Of a stretch of 64,000 bases of DNA, positions 46,524 to 58,081 are shown piece by piece. The notes below the pieces were generated by a model. That model had not been told where the DNA came from. It did not search any database and worked only from the letters and a program-made list of their open reading frames with translations. The position numbers and the translations under genes are program-made. The stretch is from Pontibacter korlensis (lineage in GTDB: Bacteria; Bacteroidota; Bacteroidia; Cytophagales; Hymenobacteraceae): positions 3,589,001 to 3,653,000 of the forward strand of contig NZ_CP009621.1 in NCBI RefSeq assembly GCF_000973725.1, read 5' to 3'. The first letter of the stretch is position 1. Each line of letters starts with the position of its first letter.

Positions 46524-48092
46524 CTAATCTCTTCCCGAACTTATGATCATAGGATTACCTGTCAGTATCCCGCTGATGCCATCGAAGTGTCGTCCGATTT
46601 TGGCACCATCATCAGTGATAGAAAACCTGCGGATAGATGAATCATGCTTGGAACCACGCATTTTAAGTACAGCTATACTTCGTTGCATTTCACCAGACAT
46701 TTCTACATAGCGTAGCAGAATAATAGAATCTGTGATGGGAGAAATGTTGCCTTCTGTATCGGATGTGCCGCCTGCCAGCAGAGGAGTATTAGACGTAAAC
46801 ATGCCTGTTATTTCCTGGTGCTTCAGGTAAGATGTAAAGGCGATGATAAACTCCCGGAAGCCTTTGTCAGAGGATGTTCGTGATAAAGCAGACAAGCTGT
46901 CAATGGCAATCCTGTCTGGCTTAAAGGCTTTTACAGCTTCCTGTATATTGATAAAATGGTCTTCCAGGGAAGATATCTCCGGGTACAGGCAAATGACTTT
47001 TAAAAGTCCTTCTTCTTCCAGTTGCTTAAAATCAATCCCCCAGCTGGCTGCATTACGGTATAGTTGAACACTGCTTTCTTCAAAAGCCATGAGCAGGCAG
47101 CGCTCTTTTTTCTCCCGAATGCCATTGATAAAATTGGCCACCAGCAATGTTTTGCCGGCACCAATTGCGCCTGAGATCAGGTTGATAGACCCTTTATAGA
47201 ATCCGCCGTCTAACATATCATCCAGTTCAGGTATACCCGATGTTACCCGCTCACTAGAAGAGATATGCTTCAGGTTCATGGCCGACAACGGTATGATGAC
47301 AATGGCATTCTCCTGGTTTATAGTAAACGGATTTTCACCTTTCTCATGATCGCTTCCCCTGAATTTCAGAATCTCGATAGTTCTTCGGCGCTTCTCGTTA
47401 TATAGCACATTCCGAAGTATGATCACATTATCTGTCAGGAATTCTTCTACCCCAAAGCGCGTGATTTTACCGTATTCTTCTAAACGTTCAGCCGTGATAA
47501 TAGACGTTGCCCCTAAACGGGACAGCGTAAGGGCAACCTGTATCAATTCCCGACGAATGGTATGCGTTTCTTCGTGAAACTGGGTGAAAATGCTGCCTAT
47601 AGAATCAATTACTACCCGTTGTGCTTTACATTTCTTTACAGCTCTCTCTAGCCTGATCCTGAAGGCGCTCAAGTCAAAATCGCCGACGGCTACTATAACT
47701 TCTTCTTTAGGGGCAGCATCCACAAATATCCACTTCCCTTCTTTTTCCCAGCTATCAATATCCCAGTTAAAGCTCTTCAGGTTTTTGCGGATGTCATCTA
47801 TTTGCTCTTCAAAGGTGACAAAAACGCCGGGCTGATCGAACAACTGTATACCTAATGCCAGAAATTGCGCGGCAAAAAGTGTTTTTGCGCTTCCAGAGCT
47901 GCCTGCTACAAGGGTAGTTCGTCCGAGCGGCAATCCGCCATGAGATATATGATCGAAGGAAGCGTTTCCGGTTTCTAATTTTTCAAGCTGCATAGGTAAA
48001 CGTAAATGGTTTTGGAAATAGAGATATTGTTCTGGACTTTCAGGTCGAGGAGTCACCATGACAGGAAGTTTAAAATGAGCTTTATGATACAT
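46524..48092 (-). CDS. kaiC: KaiC-family double-domain ATPase
   Basis: A 522-residue RecA-like protein with two KaiC domains. Walker A motifs are GSSGSAKT (residues 64-71) and GAIGAGKT (about 308-315, Lys314); each domain has the catalytic Glu pair (VTFEEQ and MAFEES). The C-terminal phosphorylation region aligns well with cyanobacterial KaiC (ITDSIILLRYVEMSGEMQRS) but the Ser-Thr pair is Ser451-Pro452, so only one of the usual sites remains. Start could be ATG 48092 or later (47993 gives a KaiC-like length). It may work as an ATPase timer with reduced phosphorylation states. Two AraC genes lie upstream. Confidence 0.9.
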   Translation of the reverse strand: MYHKAHFKLPVMVTPRPESPEQYLYFQNHLRLPMQLEKLETGNASFDHISHGGLPLGRTTLVAGSSGSAKTLFAAQFLALGIQLFDQPGVFVTFEEQIDDIRKNLKSFNWDIDSWEKEGKWIFVDAAPKEEVIVAVGDFDLSAFRIRLERAVKKCKAQRVVIDSIGSIFTQFHEETHTIRRELIQVALTLSRLGATSIITAERLEEYGKITRFGVEEFLTDNVIILRNVLYNEKRRRTIEILKFRGSDHEKGENPFTINQENAIVIIPLSAMNLKHISSSERVTSGIPELDDMLDGGFYKGSINLISGAIGAGKTLLVANFINGIREKKERCLLMAFEESSVQLYRNAASWGIDFKQLEEEGLLKVICLYPEISSLEDHFINIQEAVKAFKPDRIAIDSLSALSRTSSDKGFREFIIAFTSYLKHQEITGMFTSNTPLLAGGTSDTEGNISPITDSIILLRYVEMSGEMQRSIAVLKMRGSKHDSSIRRFSITDDGAKIGRHFDGISGILTGNPMIISSGRD

Positions 48093-48284
48093 TCAAGAAG
48101 ACCCAAGGGATTGTATTCAATCCCGTAAATCAAATCACCCAAATCAGGATGATAGTTGTTGGCCTGAAAAAGTCTATCCTAGGTATAGAATCCACTGTCT
48201 GAAGTATACTAACCAAGGGACGTACAAAGGTGGGAGCATTGAGGAAAAAAAGCTTTACAAATTTCCTCAAGTCTGTTTCAAATT

Positions 48285-48851
48285 TTACAGGTTTCCGAGC
48301 ACATCCTCCCGTTTCTCCTTTATTTGCTTGTATAAAGAAGGAGAGAGGCCTGTTATTTTTTTAAACTGGCTGGATAAATGGGCTGCACTGCTGTAATGTA
48401 GGCGGTGTGCAATTTCTGTTAATGTGAGTTCATCATAAAACAGCAGTTCTTTTGCTTTCTCTATTTTATGAATGATGATAAATTGCTGTATGGTGATGCC
48501 TTTAACTTCGGAGAATATGTTTGCCAGGTAGTTATAGTTATAACCAAGTTTCTCACTGATGTAAATAGAGTAATTAACTTTCGGCTGTTCTTCCGAAGAG
48601 TTGATCATGTCTGTTATCAGCTTCTTTATCTTTTCTATCAGTTTGTTTTTACTGTCATCAAGCAATTCCAGGCCTGCAATATCAAGTTTCACTTTTAGCT
48701 CTTCTACTTGAATGTCAGTAATATCTTTGTGCAGATCCACCGTGCCCAGATCAATTACTACATACTCTGATTGTAAGCCAAGACTCGTGAGTTCTTCCTG
48801 CACCATTGTTTTGCAACGGTTACTAACCATGTATTTGATAAGTAATTTCAT
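48285..48851 (-). CDS. AraC-family regulator, paralogue 1
   Basis: A 188-residue regulator. The C-terminal two helix-turn-helix AraC domain (about residues 90-185) shows LTLTEIAHRLHYSSAAHLSSQFKKITGLSPS. The N-terminal 90 residues (MKLLIKYMVSNRCKTMVQEE) are shared with paralogue 2 and form a small domain without the usual cupin fold. It reads toward kaiC, with 190 bases between. The two regulators may respond to the same signal or bind as a pair. Effector unknown. Confidence 0.85.
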   Translation of the reverse strand: MKLLIKYMVSNRCKTMVQEELTSLGLQSEYVVIDLGTVDLHKDITDIQVEELKVKLDIAGLELLDDSKNKLIEKIKKLITDMINSSEEQPKVNYSIYISEKLGYNYNYLANIFSEVKGITIQQFIIIHKIEKAKELLFYDELTLTEIAHRLHYSSAAHLSSQFKKITGLSPSLYKQIKEKREDVLGNL

Positions 48852-49189
48852 TTGTTTTCGTAAAGTGCATACTCAAATCCGGGAGTATGGTACGGCGCTG
48901 CTGCTGGTAAAGTGATTAGAACCTGGTGCGAAGTGATGAGCAATGAGATCAGGGTTTTACAAGGAAATGTAAAACAGGTTCTATGGTATATACTTAAGAC
49001 ATTTGCTCTCTATTTTTAATTCATTAACCTGTAAGTATAAAAATTATAATAGGAGCCATAAAGTGATGGGTGTCGTATCCGTTACTGGCGGAAGCTGGGC
49101 TGTTTGTAGTTCAGCTGTTTTTGATGGTACAAAGGTGGTGTTATTCCCACTGCCTTATGTTACACAGTAAAAAAAGAATGTTATATAAA
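48852..49189. other. intergenic between the AraC paralogues
   Basis: About 340 bases containing the paralogue 1 promoter region. No gene or RNA recognised. Confidence 0.5.
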
Positions 49190-49750
49190 TCACATGTTCT
49201 CAAGGTTGGCCCTGCGCTTATGCTTCAGCTGCTTGTAAAACGAAGGGGAGAGGCCGGTAACTTTCTTAAACTGGTTTGATAAGTGGGCCACACTGCTGTA
49301 ATGTAACCGATGAGCGATCTCAGTCAGGTTAAGCTCTCCATACAGGAGTAACTCTTTTACCCTTTCAATTTTATGGAAGATGATGAATTGCTGTATCGTA
49401 ATACCTTTTACTTCAGAGAAGATATTAGCCAAATACGTATAATCGTGGTTAAGTTTCTCACTGATAAAGTCCGAGTAATTTGCCTTGGGAAACTCATCTG
49501 AATGATGGATCATCTCAACGATAACATTTTTTATTTTTTCGATCAGGATGCTTTTCTTATCATCAAGCAGCTCTAATCCCGATAGCAGAAGGTTGTCTTT
49601 GAGTTGCGTAAGCTGTTCCTGAGAAATGGCCTCCTGTATCTCCACAGTGCCCAGGTCAACTACCACAAACTGTAGCCCCAACTTGTTCAGTTCTTCCTTT
49701 ACCATCATTTTGCAGCGCAGGCTGACCATATATTTAATATACAATTTCAT
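49190..49750 (-). CDS. AraC-family regulator, paralogue 2
   Basis: A 186-residue regulator with the same architecture as paralogue 1; the helix-turn-helix region (LNLTEIAHRLHYSSVAHLSN, then KKVTGLSPSFYKQL) and the N-terminus (MKLYIKYMVSLRCKMMVKEE) are clearly homologous along the whole length. It reads in the same direction as paralogue 1 and kaiC. The tandem arrangement indicates local duplication. Confidence 0.85.
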   Translation of the reverse strand: MKLYIKYMVSLRCKMMVKEELNKLGLQFVVVDLGTVEIQEAISQEQLTQLKDNLLLSGLELLDDKKSILIEKIKNVIVEMIHHSDEFPKANYSDFISEKLNHDYTYLANIFSEVKGITIQQFIIFHKIERVKELLLYGELNLTEIAHRLHYSSVAHLSNQFKKVTGLSPSFYKQLKHKRRANLENM

Positions 49751-50100
49751 AGTGATCTTATAAATGGTCTTTGATCCGGACTCAGTAGCCAGTCCCTATG
49801 CCTTCCAAACTACATTTGATAACCATCATGTAAATGTACATAATCCCTGGTGGGCAAAGTACAAGATTAGCAAGTAGAAAATGAATTGTTAAAGTAAACG
49901 ATGATTGTTTTAGAATTTACAATAGGAAGAGGCGTGCTATCAATGCACTAAACTCTAGCGCCTAAACCTTGGTTTCTCTAAAAAGAGGATGGCTATAAAA
50001 AGGATGTTGGAGTTGTTTTACAAAAGGAACCGTTTTACTGAAGGGGATAGGGCATTGAAAAACAAAAGCCGCTCCAGTTTTACTTGAAGAGGCTTTTATT
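49751..50100. other. intergenic with thiF terminator
   Basis: Spacer between the AraC paralogue 2 start and the repeat copy A. A hairpin, AAAAGCC (50064-50070) with GGCTTTT (50091-50097), followed on the minus strand by TGTTTTTC, may end the thiamine operon about 100 bases after thiF. Nothing else recognised. Confidence 0.5.
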
Positions 50101-50190
50101 GTAGACCAAGGAAAGGAATTATCGACTCTCTTCCACAAGGATTGAGCGGCTATATAGGAATATCTGCAGCGATGAGAGAAGTGGTAGATG
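50101..50190 (+). repeat. dispersed repeat, copy A
   Basis: GTAGACC...GGAATTATCGA...CCACAAGGA...TATCTGCAG in the same order and spacing as copies B (57655) and C (62157). It lies just past the thiF stop, between thiF and its terminator. Degenerate, with stops in the frame that is open in copy C. Confidence 0.6.
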
Positions 50191-50194
50191 ATCT

Positions 50195-51265
50195 TTAATC
50201 AGATGATTTAACACCACCTTTTAGATTGTAAATTCTTCCCTTGAATGGAGAATTTGCCAAAAGCCTAGCCGCATACTGGCTTCTTTTCCCTGACAGGCAG
50301 CAAAAAATGATGCTTTCGCTTTCTGGTAAAGTATGCAACTGCTCCGGTAAAGAACTTAGAGGAATGTTAACTCCGCCTATATTAAACATGTCATACTCGT
50401 GCTTTTCCCGCACGTCTACCAGGCACACAGTATCTTTTGCTGCTAACCACTGTCTTAGCTCTGCCAGAGAGACTTCCTCAACTGCGGATGCTGATGCGCA
50501 AGAGAAGGAGGGGGTGGGTTCTTCCTTAGGCGCCGCAAAATCTGCAGCCCGGTTAAAAGAATAGAAGTCTATAGAGTTCTCCAGCGTGTTCAGTACCAAG
50601 AGTTTCCCAGATAGCACGCTTCCAATCCTGCAGATGACTTTGATGGCTTCGCTTGCCATATAGGAACCAATCAGGCTGGGCAACACTCCCAGCACACCGA
50701 TCTCTGAACAGCTGGGCACCTCTTCTGGTGCAGGTGGCGTAGGGTAGATGCAGCGGTAGGTAGGACCGCCATTGTAGTTGAAGACCGACACTTGCCCTTC
50801 AAACTTAAAGATAGAGCCGAATACCAGCGGTTTGTTTAAAGTCACGCATATATCATTCACCAGGTAACGGGTCTGGAAATTGTCAGAACCATCTACTACC
50901 AAATCATAGGTGGCGATTATCTCTTCTGCATTTTCGGCAGTAAGGCGTTCTGTGTAAATGCGAAAATTGACAAAAGGATTCTGTTTGCCCAGTTTCTCGG
51001 CCGCCACTGTGGCTTTTTTGCGTCCTACATCCTCCACCCAGTAAAGTATCTGGCGCTGCAGGTTACTCTCGTCCACCACGTCATTATCTACAATCCCGAT
51101 GGTGCCCACGCCGGCGGCGGTAAGGTACTGCAGCACGGGGCACCCCAAGCCACCTGCACCTAGCATCAGCACCTTGGCCTGTTTCAGGCGTGCCTGTCCT
51201 TCGTGACCTATCTCAGGTAAGATTATCTGGCGGCTGTAGCGTTTTATTTCTTCTGCTTGTAGCAT
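50195..51265 (-). CDS. thiF: ThiF/MoeB-type adenylyltransferase fused to rhodanese domain
   Basis: A 356-residue two-domain protein. Residues 1-240 are an E1-like adenylyltransferase (GAGGLGCPVLQYL nucleotide loop, DVVDESNLQRQIL), which adenylates the C-terminal glycine of ThiS. Residues 265-356 are a rhodanese domain with active-site loop CLSGKRS, which can deliver sulfur, so both steps of thiocarboxylate formation are in one chain. The same fusion is found in MoeB/MOCS3, but the position at the end of a thiamine operon points to ThiF. It follows thiH with a 13-base gap. Confidence 0.87.
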   Translation of the reverse strand: MLQAEEIKRYSRQIILPEIGHEGQARLKQAKVLMLGAGGLGCPVLQYLTAAGVGTIGIVDNDVVDESNLQRQILYWVEDVGRKKATVAAEKLGKQNPFVNFRIYTERLTAENAEEIIATYDLVVDGSDNFQTRYLVNDICVTLNKPLVFGSIFKFEGQVSVFNYNGGPTYRCIYPTPPAPEEVPSCSEIGVLGVLPSLIGSYMASEAIKVICRIGSVLSGKLLVLNTLENSIDFYSFNRAADFAAPKEEPTPSFSCASASAVEEVSLAELRQWLAAKDTVCLVDVREKHEYDMFNIGGVNIPLSSLPEQLHTLPESESIIFCCLSGKRSQYAARLLANSPFKGRIYNLKGGVKSSD

Positions 51266-51278
51266 GGCTATACATTAA

Positions 51279-52388
51279 TTAAAAAGCTCTGTCCCAATCC
51301 TTCCACACCGCTTCGTAGCCCTGCGACTTTAGCATAGCGGCTATCTCTTCCGGGCTCCGCTCATCTGATATTTCGAACTGTTCCAGCGAAGCCGGCTCTA
51401 CGACATATCCCCCCGGGTTTGTTTTGGAGCCTGCGCTCATGGATGTCACGCCGAGCCTGATCACGTTATTGCGGAACTTCTCCGATTCGCGGGTGGAAAG
51501 GGAAAGCTCCACTTCTTCGTTGCAGATGCGGTAGGCGCAGATCAGCTGCACCAGTTCCCGGTCCGTCATCTCGACCTTGGGAGCGAGGCCTCCGCAAAAC
51601 GGGCGCAGCCTCGGGAAAGAGAGGCTGTACCTGGTTTGCCAGTAGGTTTTCTCCAGGTAGTTCAGGTGCAGTGCGGTAAAGAAAGAATCCGTGCGCCAGT
51701 CTTCCAGGCCAATCAGCACTCCCAGTCCTATTTTGTGAATGCCTGCTTTTCCCAGGCGATCGGGGGTATCTAGGCGGTAATAGAAGTTGGATTTCTTGCC
51801 CTTCAGGTGATGCTTTCTGTAATCGTCCTTGTGGTAGGTTTCCTGGTATACCAGCACGGTGTTCAGGCCATAGGGTATAAGCTCCTCATACTCGTCCTGG
51901 TCTAGGGGCTGCACCTCCATGGAAATGTGTGAGAAGTGCGGCCGTATAACCTCCAGCGCCCGCTTAAAGTAATCTATGTGCACTGTATTATTCGCTTCAC
52001 CGGTGACAAGCAGCACATGGTCGTAGCCCAGTTTTTTGATGGCCTCTACCTCCTTCAGGATCTCCTCCTCTGTAAGCGTTTTGCGGCGCATTTTGTTATC
52101 ATAGCTGAAACCGCAGTAGGTACAGATGTTCTGGCACTCGTTGGACAGGTAGAGCGGCACATACATCTGTATCGTATGGCCGAAGCGCTTGCGGGTAATC
52201 TGCTGGCTTAGCTGCGCCATCTGCTCCAGGTATGTGGCGGCAGCAGGGGAGATAAGGGCCTTGAAGTCTTCCAGCGTTCTCTTCTGGCTACTTAAGGCAC
52301 TCTCTATATCAGCAGCGGTTTTTGCGTAGATGCTTTCCTTTACCTGCTCCCAGTCATGGCTGTCAAAAGCTTCTCTGAAGTTACTCAT
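51279..52388 (-). CDS. thiH: 2-iminoacetate synthase (radical SAM)
   Basis: A 369-residue radical SAM enzyme with C-x3-C-x2-C in [11 protein letters not shown] (about residues 87-95), full length for ThiH. It cleaves tyrosine to dehydroglycine (2-iminoacetate) and p-cresol, feeding the thiazole synthase ThiG. This is the anaerobe-style route instead of the glycine oxidase ThiO. Additional ThiH features are [17 protein letters not shown] and [11 protein letters not shown]. It overlaps thiG by eight bases. Confidence 0.93.
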   Translation of the reverse strand: MSNFREAFDSHDWEQVKESIYAKTAADIESALSSQKRTLEDFKALISPAAATYLEQMAQLSQQITRKRFGHTIQMYVPLYLSNECQNICTYCGFSYDNKMRRKTLTEEEILKEVEAIKKLGYDHVLLVTGEANNTVHIDYFKRALEVIRPHFSHISMEVQPLDQDEYEELIPYGLNTVLVYQETYHKDDYRKHHLKGKKSNFYYRLDTPDRLGKAGIHKIGLGVLIGLEDWRTDSFFTALHLNYLEKTYWQTRYSLSFPRLRPFCGGLAPKVEMTDRELVQLICAYRICNEEVELSLSTRESEKFRNNVIRLGVTSMSAGSKTNPGGYVVEPASLEQFEISDERSPEEIAAMLKSQGYEAVWKDWDRAF

Positions 52389-53145
52389 CTAAAAAGGATG
52401 TTAAAGGGCTGCTTGCTGCCGCATGTTGCACGGGTTTGGCCAGTTTGGCTTCGTAGGCCATTCGTCCGGCTTCCACGGCCAGTTTAAAGGCTTTGGCCAT
52501 CTGCACCGGGTTTTCTGATACGGCAATTGCCGTGTTTACCAGCACCGCATCAGCGCCAAGTTCCATTGCTTTTGCGGCATCCGATGGACTCCCGATGCCT
52601 GCATCGATTACCACCGGTACTTTGCTCTGCTCTATGATGATCTCCAGAAAATCGATTGTTTTCAGGCCCTTGTTGCTGCCGATAGGAGAGCCCAAAGGCA
52701 TAAGGGCAGCTGTTCCCGCCTCTTCCAGGCGCTTGCACAGCACCGGATCTGCATGGAGGTAGGGTAGCACCGCGAAACCCAGCTTTACCAACTCTTGCGT
52801 TGCCTTCAGAGTCTCTATTGGGTCAGGCAACAAGTACTTCGGGTCCGGGTGGATTTCCAGTTTTACCCAGTTCGTTTCTAGTGCTTCCCGTGCCAGCTGG
52901 GCGGCAAAAACAGCTTCCTTTGCGTTGCGCACACCGGAAGTATTGGGCAGCAGGTTAATGTGCGGGTGCTTCAGGTGATACAGGATGTCATCTTCTTCGG
53001 CATGTATGTCCACGCGTTTTAAAGCAACGGTGACTAGCTCAGAACCCGATGCCAGTAAGGCCTCTTCCATTAAGCCGGAGGAGCTGAACTTACCTGTGCC
53101 GGTAAACAGGCGTGACTGAAATGTTTTATCTGCTATCTGTAACAT
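52381..53145 (-). CDS. thiG: thiazole synthase
   Basis: A 254-residue TIM-barrel enzyme that makes the thiazole phosphate from DXP, dehydroglycine and ThiS thiocarboxylate. Conserved pieces are [10 protein letters not shown], the Schiff-base Lys region ([19 protein letters not shown]), [12 protein letters not shown] and [13 protein letters not shown]. It directly follows thiE with one base between. Full length. Confidence 0.93.
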   Translation of the reverse strand: MLQIADKTFQSRLFTGTGKFSSSGLMEEALLASGSELVTVALKRVDIHAEEDDILYHLKHPHINLLPNTSGVRNAKEAVFAAQLAREALETNWVKLEIHPDPKYLLPDPIETLKATQELVKLGFAVLPYLHADPVLCKRLEEAGTAALMPLGSPIGSNKGLKTIDFLEIIIEQSKVPVVIDAGIGSPSDAAKAMELGADAVLVNTAIAVSENPVQMAKAFKLAVEAGRMAYEAKLAKPVQHAAASSPLTSFLDE

Positions 53146-53146
53146 A

Positions 53147-53788
53147 TTACACTGCTAAAGTTGAACTTGCTATGAATTGTTGAACGGAGCGTATAACGTC
53201 TGCTGGATCAGCAGCATGAGTGATCGCACCTGACATGGCAATGCCATGTACTCCTGCATGCAGTAGTGCAGCCACATCGTCTGCCACTAATCCACCTATG
53301 GCGATGATGGGAATGGTGACACCTTCTTCAGCTAGTTTACTTAGAATGTTCACGTATCCCTTCAATCCAAGCACAGGGCTTAGTTTCTCCTTAGTCGTGG
53401 TAAAACGGAAAGGCCCCAGGCCCACGTAGCCGGCACCTTCTGCCACGCGTAGCTTGATGTGCTCCAGGGTATTGGCAGTGCCACCAATGATCATTTTTTC
53501 ACCTACTATGCTTCTGGCTTCCCGGATAGGCATGTCCTGCAGGCCCAAGTGCAAGCCATCTGCTTCTACGGCTTTGGCTATGTGCGGGTAATCGTTGATG
53601 ATCAGCTTGGCCCTATACGCTGAGCAAAGCTTTTTAGCCTCTTCGGCATGACGGGCCACAACAGTTTCAGGAGAGTTCTTAACCCGCAGCTGCACCCAAT
53701 CGCAGCCGGCATCCAAGGCTTTATGTATGGCCGCAACATGCGTTAGTGCCTCTGTCTGTTGCGATATATACTGTAGTTTAGCTATCAT
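53147..53788 (-). CDS. thiE: thiamine phosphate synthase
   Basis: A 213-residue TIM-barrel protein coupling HMP-pyrophosphate to thiazole phosphate. Catalytic and ligand regions are VQLRVKN (residues 33-39), IINDYPHIA (canonical INDR replaced by INDY), GLHLGLQD and GPFRFTTTK. These features make it the more likely genuine synthase of the two ThiE-like proteins in the operon. It overlaps thiD by 11 bases. Confidence 0.9.
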   Translation of the reverse strand: MIAKLQYISQQTEALTHVAAIHKALDAGCDWVQLRVKNSPETVVARHAEEAKKLCSAYRAKLIINDYPHIAKAVEADGLHLGLQDMPIREARSIVGEKMIIGGTANTLEHIKLRVAEGAGYVGLGPFRFTTTKEKLSPVLGLKGYVNILSKLAEEGVTIPIIAIGGLVADDVAALLHAGVHGIAMSGAITHAADPADVIRSVQQFIASSTLAV

Positions 53789-54536
53789 AATTGTGGTAAC
53801 CGAATAAAGTATTGTTACTGCTTAGAAATAATTCGGTGTAGCGCTTGCCACGGCGGCAGGCTTCCGGTAAAGTATGGCCCAATGCCAGGTTGGCCGCAAC
53901 GGATGCCGACAACACACAACCCGAACCATGCTTGGGAGAAACGTTAGATAAAGTTGGCTTTAAGGTGATACAGGAGTCTGAGGCAAAGAAATAGTCTGTT
54001 CCCGGTGCTTCCGGATTATGGCCACCTTTCAGAAGTACAGCGCAATGCTTTGCCAGTGCTTTGGCTGCTTCCTTTGGAGACAGGTCACCGTTTAGCTGCT
54101 GTATCTCATTGTAGTTAGGCGTTAGCAGGGTTATCTCCCGTAGCACTGCCGTCAGCTTTTCATCCTCCAGTATTCCGTGAAATGCAAAGCCCGCACTGGC
54201 TTTTAGTACAGGGTCCAGTATGATCTGAAGATGTGGCTGCCGGCTCTTTAGGTATAGCATCACGTCAAGCAGCACATCCAGCTCCTGCACAATCCCGATC
54301 TTACAGGAGCTGATCTTGAATTTAGTTACCAACGGCTCCAGTTGCTTTATGATCTCACGAGCACCTAACCATTGTACCTGCAGGAAGTCCGTATCATTTT
54401 GCACCGTTAAGGCAGAACATACACCAAAACCATAGACCCTATGCTGTTCAAATGTTTTGATGTCGGCAAATATGCCAGCTCCGCCACTAGGGTCGATTCC
54501 GGCGATGCTTAGTACGTATGGGCGAGTATCTGGCAT
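53778..54536 (-). CDS. thiD: hydroxymethylpyrimidine/phosphomethylpyrimidine kinase
   Basis: A 252-residue ribokinase-fold kinase that phosphorylates HMP and HMP-phosphate. Signature pieces are AGIDPSGGAGIFADIKTF near the start, LTPNYNEIQQL, the KGGHNPEA loop and the C-terminal catalytic GSGCVLSAS. Full length. It overlaps the preceding TenI-like gene by 28 bases and thiE by 11. Confidence 0.93.
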   Translation of the reverse strand: MPDTRPYVLSIAGIDPSGGAGIFADIKTFEQHRVYGFGVCSALTVQNDTDFLQVQWLGAREIIKQLEPLVTKFKISSCKIGIVQELDVLLDVMLYLKSRQPHLQIILDPVLKASAGFAFHGILEDEKLTAVLREITLLTPNYNEIQQLNGDLSPKEAAKALAKHCAVLLKGGHNPEAPGTDYFFASDSCITLKPTLSNVSPKHGSGCVLSASVAANLALGHTLPEACRRGKRYTELFLSSNNTLFGYHNYDS

Positions 54537-55126
54537 TTCTCCTTGGTTCTGATGAAGTTACTAACTGCCTGTTCCGGCTGATTCCAGATGCTGCCAAGCA
54601 CGGCTGCTCCGTCAAAGTGCATTTTCGGGACCAGTGAAATGTTTCCGGCATCAATTCCACCCAGGGCAATAACAGGCACCGCTTTCTCTGCAGCTGTTAA
54701 ACAAAAATTAGCTGGAATGTCTGCTGTATAACCAGGCTTAGAGATACTGTTAAACACGGGGCCGAAGAAGGTATAGCTGAAGCAGGAGGGAAGCTGCTGC
54801 AGTGCTTCAGTGGAGTGCACAGAGGTACTTAACTGGTACCCATCTGATTTTAATGTTGTGAACTTTGCTAATGGTGTTATACTTCTGCTTTGCTCCGTGA
54901 AGTGCAGCCTGTTTAACCCAAACTCACCTGCCAGCACGTGGTGCTGGTGCAAAGCTATTTTAGGAGAATGCACAGCATCTATCTGTGAAAGCAGCTTCCT
55001 GAGTTGTTCCTTCGGGTAGTCTGGTTTACGCACATGAAAGTGTTCCAGCCCTGCCTCAAATAACTGGTTGATGCGCTGCGGCTCCCCGGCTACCGGAGCA
55101 GGACTGGAAATAACGATCAGTTTCAT
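54509..55126 (-). CDS. ThiE/TenI-like protein
   Basis: A 205-residue TIM barrel of the ThiE/TenI family. It has FHVRKPDYPKEQLRKLL near residue 30 and FFGPVFNSISKPGY near 118, but lacks the IND motif of ThiE (here IALHQHHVLAGEFGLNRLHF) and so more likely resembles TenI, the thiazole tautomerase, which aromatises the ThiG product. Its position between thiC and thiD is typical for Bacteroidota. It starts one base after the thiC stop. The alternative, a second active thiamine phosphate synthase, cannot be excluded. Confidence 0.8.
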   Translation of the reverse strand: MKLIVISSPAPVAGEPQRINQLFEAGLEHFHVRKPDYPKEQLRKLLSQIDAVHSPKIALHQHHVLAGEFGLNRLHFTEQSRSITPLAKFTTLKSDGYQLSTSVHSTEALQQLPSCFSYTFFGPVFNSISKPGYTADIPANFCLTAAEKAVPVIALGGIDAGNISLVPKMHFDGAAVLGSIWNQPEQAVSNFIRTKEKCQILAHTY

Positions 55127-57298
<2,172 letters not shown>

Positions 57299-57310
57299 TT
57301 ATCTTCACTT

Positions 57311-57388
57311 TTCCCTACGGCAGTATGAACTGCATCAGGTTCAAAGGGTAAATCTCAGCCCTATAAAGTTTTACAGGACACCCCTAAA
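57311..57388 (-). ncRNA. TPP riboswitch (thi box) controlling the thiamine operon
   Basis: Read on the minus strand it has the conserved parts in order: AGGGGTGTCC, GGGCTGAGATTTACCC, CTTTGAACCTGATGCAGTT (matching the CTGAGA and ACCTGATC-type cores) and CGTAGGGAA. It ends 77 bases before the thiS start, so binding of thiamine pyrophosphate most probably represses the operon, by premature termination or by hiding the thiS start. Confidence 0.95.
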
Positions 57389-57654
57389 GTCTGCTCAAAG
57401 CTAACAGCAAAAAGATGGAAACCAAAAGAGAAAGGAGAATTCTTTTTTCTACTTTCTTTTTAAGAGATGACTTCAGGGCAGTAGCGCAGAGATCGTAGAG
57501 GCAGGCTGCGCCAGGTTGTAAAATGTAGACAATGAATGCTTAGACTCTTTCTGACAGACACATCATAAGCAAAAAGTTGAGGATAAAGCGCAACGGAATC
57601 GGCTTTAGCGTCCGAAGTGCATAAAAAGCCTTTATCATAAACTAAAGGGCTTTG
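57389..57654. other. thi operon upstream region
   Basis: About 265 bases containing the thi promoter. A hairpin AAAGCCTTTA...TAAAGGGCTTT at about 57622-57652 precedes repeat copy B. No gene seen. Confidence 0.5.
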
Positions 57655-57735
57655 GAGTAGGCTAATGGATCAAGTTATCGAACCATATCTACAAAGATTT
57701 AGTGTCTGTGAGTAAACACCTAGGAAGAGGAGCGG
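57655..57735 (+). repeat. dispersed repeat, copy B
   Basis: The segment TTATCGAACCATATC-TACAAAGA-TTAGTGTCTGTGA matches copy C base for base over its first part, then diverges. Copies A and B form direct repeats around the thiamine operon. In copy B the translated frame reads LSNHIYKDLVSVSKHL, against LSNHIHKDVMAVNKYL in copy C. Confidence 0.65.
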
Positions 57736-57773
57736 TAAAGCCCTACTCAACGGTACTGTTGAGTAGGGCTTTA
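57736..57773. terminator. perfect 16-bp hairpin, possible bidirectional terminator
   Basis: TAAAGCCCTACTCAAC (57736-57751) and its exact complement (57758-57773), loop GGTACT. It follows repeat copy B immediately. The flanking T-run is short, so a terminator role is likely but unproven. Confidence 0.55.
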
Positions 57774-57937
57774 TCATAACATTGGTGAGGCGAACACCAC
57801 CTCAGGGGCAGGATACAAGGGTGCCCGTCTTGGGTGCTTTACCAGGGTAAAGAATCAGTTCTTCCCCCCAGGTGCTTTGCATTCCTTGAGATAGGCTTTT
57901 GGTGAAGTACTTCGGAGGTTTAACGGAAGCCAACCTT

Positions 57938-58081
57938 ATGCAGACGCCGCAGGAGTATGATGGGGTAGCTTCCCGGATAGAAGACTTGCTGGATGCCTTG
58001 CCAGGGTCAGCGAAGGCAATGGAGCTAAGACGGCTGACGAAACTAGTAGTAGAGTTCGCATCCACAGGCCTGCCTCTTTAG
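57938..58081 (+). CDS. HigA-antitoxin-like short protein, probably truncated
   Basis: From ATG 57938 to the stop at 58079-58081, 47 residues (MQTPQEYDGVASRIEDLLDA, then PGSAKAMELRRLTKLVVEFA). The pattern T-x-x-E-Y-x-x-x-x-x-R-I-E-x-L-x-x-A-x-P-G-S-x-x-x-x-E-L-x-x-L-x-x-L-V is that of the N-terminal part of HigA-type antitoxins, but the helix-turn-helix domain that should follow is absent. It may be a remnant or an independent small protein. No HigB toxin gene is adjacent. Confidence 0.45.
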   Translation: MQTPQEYDGVASRIEDLLDALPGSAKAMELRRLTKLVVEFASTGLPL

